Shown here piece after piece: positions 5,101-6,245 of a stretch of 6,245 bases of DNA. The stretch lies in the NCBI GenBank assembly GCA_947303145.1, contig CAMYXB010000058.1, positions 1 to 6,245 of the forward strand. Reading direction: 5' to 3'. The DNA is from an uncultured Clostridia bacterium. GTDB lineage: Bacteria > Bacillota > Clostridia > Christensenellales > UBA1242. Each line of letters starts with the position of its first letter. Position 1 is the stretch's first letter. The notes below the pieces were generated by a model, which had not been told where the DNA came from, ran no database searches, and saw nothing but the letters and a program-made list of their open reading frames with translations. The translations under genes were made by a program, and so were the position numbers.

Positions 5101-6245
5101 ATCTGCACCATCGAAATACAAGAAAGTGATGGTATAAGAGTTGACATCCCATATAGCGACAATGGTTGTATCAGCAGAAATGGCTGTGGTAGAGAAGGCA
5201 AATGCACTAGACTCTCCACTCTTTCTCCATTCCTTGAATGAATAACCAGTGACTGTAGGATCGCTCTGTGGCTGTGTGGCATAACTGCCTGAGAACACAT
5301 ATTGAGTAGCAGGCATTCCTGTAGCACTGCTCTGTTCCCCTTTGGTGAACTCAACTGCATAGACAGGATTGAGAATCATCGTAGAATCAAGGTAGTTGCT
5401 GTTATCTGAAGTCACTAAAAGCACGAGTTCGTCTTTTGAAGTGGCTGTGTAAGTTCTATTAGATGTAGCAACATCGTTTATCAAATATGAAACAGTTGTG
5501 CCAGATACAAGAGCCTTAGCATCAACGCTTGGCATATTTGCATTTCCACGACCAGTATCCTGAGTCACTTCTGTCCATGTGGCAACAGCCCCATTATAAT
5601 TTGCTGTAGGAAGAGCAAGATACACTTTCTCAATGCTGAATAGGCATTCTTTGCTATCGCCATTATAGTTGTCATTGCCAGCAACAGAAGCAACTGCCTT
5701 GTAGCTTCCTGCAGGCAGAACACCATTGGTGCTAACTTCTGTCCATGTATCATTGTTTGAACTATAAACTACGACATTTGGAGTAAGGTTCAATAAACCC
5801 ACTGAAGCCGAAGAATTAATAGCCAAACCTCTGTTGTAGTATACATTGCTAGCAGAAACTGAAACTGAAGCACTGCTCTTTAGGACATCATATGTGCCCT
5901 TATTATTTGTAATGGTATAATTACTATCAAATGAAGAATTATAGGTTGCGACTATGTCATAGCTTCCGACATTGGTTGAACTAGAAAGTGCAACTGTATC
6001 ATGACTTGTCTTATCTTCCAAGTGAAGAGTAAGAGATATTTCACCACCAACACCTACACTTGTAGGAGTGAGGAGCATTGGCTCACCACCATAGTAATGA
6101 TACTTGCTTTCTGGTGAAATTGTAATAGCCTTTTTGTTAATCTTGGCATTCTCTACTGTGATATTAAAGACTTTAACATCATTTGTATAATTGTGTGCAG
6201 TAGTATCGTCTAGATTGACGTTGATTGTGATTGTATATGTACCTG
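2125..6245 (-). CDS. Large secreted dockerin-containing beta-helix/GLUG surface protein, 5' end outside the window
   Basis: The reading frame is open to the window edge, so the first in-frame ATG (6078) is not the start; 55 more codons read through upstream of it. Residues are numbered here from the first full codon at 6243, giving 1372 residues to the TAA at 2127-2125. In order: MBG/YDG-like beta repeats (about 1-293), three InlB_B-like repeats (295-535), a dockerin (539-617), a right-handed beta-helix region (about 636-1094), and a C-terminal module with GTFDGNGHTISGL (from 1154) and GLUG-like FFGSV/GALVG/GGAVG motifs. No catalytic motif is visible. The C-terminus (TWTYANGHWTRQ) has no LPXTG, hydrophobic helix or basic tail, so the protein seems to lack its own C-terminal anchor; the N-terminus cannot be judged. 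Known for these families: extracellular adhesin-like or carbohydrate-contacting proteins. Inferred: displayed on the cell by binding a cohesin encoded just downstream. The specific ligand or substrate is unknown. Confidence 0.93.
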   Translation of the reverse strand, partial: GTYTITINVNLDDTTAHNYTNDVKVFNITVENAKINKKAITISPESKYHYYGGEPMLLTPTSVGVGGEISLTLHLEDKTSHDTVALSSSTNVGSYDIVATYNSSFDSNYTITNNKGTYDVLKSSASVSVSASNVYYNRGLAINSSASVGLLNLTPNVVVYSSNNDTWTEVSTNGVLPAGSYKAVASVAGNDNYNGDSKECLFSIEKVYLALPTANYNGAVATWTEVTQDTGRGNANMPSVDAKALVSGTTVSYLINDVATSNRTYTATSKDELVLLVTSDNSNYLDSTMILNPVYAVEFTKGEQSSATGMPATQYVFSGSYATQPQSDPTVTGYSFKEWRKSGESSAFAFSTTAISADTTIVAIWDVNSYTITFLYFDGADDEDVNMFEFSIAYGSGINYSELNLAPVKESSETGVSYEYNGKWTSNNVEYTVENGVLAGYTVQGAATFVAQYNTVYASFKVFYYVRENGGEYVKQSGYSTAQYGSTIAYRDPLETDVVWFVARSWFGNQGATESVPTTMPNHDINVYGEIVFDIGLGDVNGNHSVDTDDITLYRRWIVGGYDIVVVASGTEWATATDENFNPSATYFLARVADNNVDLSQDIRDVSVTRMAIVGGYTWDIRTGLSVTGQEIKRNDRAETLEEMVNSLNAGNQVTLLVDITDAEAKVSINATKNVYLDLNGKTLTVKSFSVVSSENVTITIMNGSIVTTDGITISAPNGDVVLTDVTGYDANGLVNLAAGSNSLHINGEVEFKKGNKTQSAPASVKVAEGTHLVIEEKASVKVQKLVVTDSEFHPTENPQASISIKNNSTEAEVVVDGNVVDENEIATYEQLVAATQNVGTYTLVADINCGNHDVDMSKDFTINLNGHNVTFTKWGFEVTNGATFTINGSGIVSSVRDTLWATNGATLVVNGGTYISSNSQGICVNTGSTLIVNNANVEAKEVAVLVVRTSTATINGGTFTTIDNFVVGTNGTVKADDDQGHNIITINGGTFNGGIVSAGYVACGVYVANSDTVTINDGTFNIENGVGVLARSGNTTIGEDVVFNVTGDGTLGKVGDSKVTVPSGEALVLDLKANYPGGTPTITNNSSYNVITVSHIINNLADLKAFRDEVNAGDNFAGKIVVLNADITLDGAWTAISNYSRKDTANQSKWFAGTFDGNGHTISGLTNDVNVTNITVYPEEYTYGFFGSVNGAVIKNLTLTNVNITGNGDSLGALVGYYDGSESKTCISNISISGSIAGLDNVGGAVGRAAGTYFKAVGITVSGVVTAERKASGIVGTGNASEMVFENCTNNANVSSTVLNSNQGHNTVAGISITWKNVCQKVVMTGCVNNGELSSVNENSFKGSLAVDYSPQTQLDANGTWTYANGHWTRQ
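2128..2964 (-). other. GLUG-like C-terminal module of the large protein
   Basis: Residues about 1094-1372 open with a helix (LADLKAFRDEV) and VVLNADITLDG, then FAGTFDGNGHTISGL and YGFFGSV-NGAVIKNLTL. Repeated GLUG-type turns follow: LGALVGYYDG, NVGGAVGRAAG and ASGIVGTG. Two matching phrases near the end, FENCTNNANVSS and MTGCVNNGELSS, are the Cys-containing coils often seen in GLUG-repeat proteins. Known for GLUG modules: found in bacterial surface proteins, including adhesins and IgA-protease-type proteins; the biochemical role is unclear. The chain stops soon after, with no cell-wall or membrane anchor. Confidence 0.7.
2962..4338 (-). other. Parallel beta-helix (pectate-lyase-like fold) region of the large protein
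   Basis: Residues about 636-1094 contain two related modules. Each opens with a short helix and an L-V-x-DI phrase (VTLLVDI, YTLVADI) followed by an LNGK/LNGH turn (YLDLNGKTL, INLNGHNVTF). Then come many short coils rich in V/I, T, N and G, such as ATFTING, ATLVVNGGTY, STLIVNN, ATINGGTF and ITINGGTF. This is the pattern of right-handed parallel beta-helices. No conserved pectate-lyase catalytic residues are recognisable, so a binding or structural role is more likely than an enzymatic one; that is inference. A third module with the same opening (VVLNADI) starts near 2958 and leads into the GLUG-like end. Confidence 0.72.
3176..3520 (-). repeat. Degenerate coil repeat encoding NGGTF/NDGTF/NGGTY units
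   Basis: Four copies of a short coding repeat can be read on the plus strand as variants of gaatgttcc-cc-ttgatagt, near 3184, 3267, 3364 and 3499. They encode INDGTF, INGGTF, INGGTF and VNGGTY. Spacing is irregular, about 80-135 bases. They are consecutive or near-consecutive coils of the beta-helix, so this is protein-level repetition with some residual DNA similarity, not an independent element. Confidence 0.6.
4393..4632 (-). other. Type I-like dockerin domain (two calcium loops) inside the large protein
   Basis: Two EF-hand-like loop-helix repeats are visible. Loop 1 begins at D539 (DVNGNHSVDTDD) with ligand positions 1, 3, 5, 7, 9 and 12 filled by D, N, N, S, D and D. Loop 2 begins at D594 (DNNVDLSQDIRD) with D, N, D, S, D and D. 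Both helices end in the same IVGGY phrase (ITLYRRWIVGGY and VSVTRMAIVGGY), the internal two-fold symmetry expected of dockerins. Known role: calcium-dependent binding to a cohesin. Two oddities: loop 1 has N-H where D-G is usual, and about 31 residues separate the first helix from the second loop, making the module near 79 residues. The position is also unusual, with about 750 residues following, whereas most dockerins are terminal. Confidence 0.85.
4639..5361 (-). other. Three InlB_B-like (Listeria-Bacteroides) repeats in the large protein
   Basis: Residues 295-535 contain three units with the InlB_B layout: a starting strand with aromatic residues (YAVEF, YTITFLYFDG, FKVFYYV), a mid-unit GYxFxxW or related phrase (GYSFKEW in the first), and an end strand of the A-x-W/Y type (IVAIW, FVAQY, NVYGEI). 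The first unit is the clearest match, with a proline-glycine-rich middle and TTIVAIW at its end. The second and third are degenerate. Known for the family: beta-grasp-like repeats in Gram-positive surface proteins, usually acting as rigid spacers. Similar units separate the cohesin-like domains of the gene at 1-1357. Confidence 0.72.
5365..6243 (-). other. MBG/YDG-like beta-sandwich repeat region of the large protein
   Basis: About 290 residues form three to four consecutive modules of roughly 80-90 residues that share phrases typical of MBG/YDG-type bacterial Ig-like repeats. These are a GTYTI/GSYDI/GSYKA strand near the end of each unit and an N-Y-T/N-Y-N phrase after it (HNYTN, SNYTI, DNYNG, SNYLD). 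Two units also carry a TWTEV phrase (near 5577-5567 and 5745-5735), matched by a near-identical DNA stretch, which points to local duplication. The first unit is cut by the window edge. The likely role is a stalk or spacer outside the cell. The family name is assigned by pattern only. Confidence 0.6.

Noticed and set aside
5911..6078. ATG at 6078 as the start of the large gene
   Set aside because: No Shine-Dalgarno or signal peptide follows, and the same frame stays open with the same repeat pattern to the window edge; it is an internal Met.
2125..6245. The beta-helix region as an active pectate lyase or other enzyme
   Set aside because: No conserved catalytic Asp/Arg cluster of known polysaccharide lyases can be recognised; only the fold pattern is supported.

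Overview
The window holds three genes, all on the minus strand and so read from high to low coordinates. They look like one locus for a secreted, non-catalytic surface assembly built on cohesin and dockerin modules. The DNA is AT-rich by eye, the code is standard (TGA ends the middle gene, TGG encodes Trp), and the middle gene has a strong GGGGGAGGTG ribosome binding site. Signal peptides are short and Lys-led. Together with the MBG-like, InlB_B-like (Listeria-Bacteroides repeat), GLUG-like and dockerin/cohesin modules, this suggests a low-GC Gram-positive, clostridia-like and probably gut-dwelling bacterium. That placement is an inference; no rRNA or housekeeping gene is present to test it.

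Layout in order of transcription. (1) 6245 to 2125: a very large protein open at the window edge, with at least 1372 residues. It runs MBG/YDG-like beta repeats, three InlB_B-like repeats, a complete two-loop type I-like dockerin, a long parallel beta-helix region, and a GLUG-like C-terminus. It has no membrane segment or sortase signal at its end. (2) 2124 to 2038: an 87-base gap with an imperfect AT-rich dyad, a TATAAT box and a strong Shine-Dalgarno. (3) 2037 to 1354: a 227-residue protein made of a signal peptide, one cohesin-like domain, one transmembrane helix and a basic cytoplasmic tail. (4) 1357 to 1: a further protein joined to the previous gene by a 4-base ATGA overlap and cut by the window edge. 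It has a signal peptide, a cohesin-like domain, two InlB_B-like repeats, then a second cohesin-like domain that is still incomplete.

Working model (inference): the large beta-helix protein cannot anchor itself. Its internal dockerin may be held by the membrane-anchored cohesin of the next gene and/or by the multi-cohesin scaffold after it. No catalytic domain is recognisable here, so this resembles a non-cellulosomal cohesin-dockerin system for surface display or adhesion rather than a cellulase complex. The cohesin calls rest on fold-level sequence pattern and the dockerin call on clear calcium-loop residues, so the dockerin is the firmer of the two. The plus-strand open frames are shadows of these genes.
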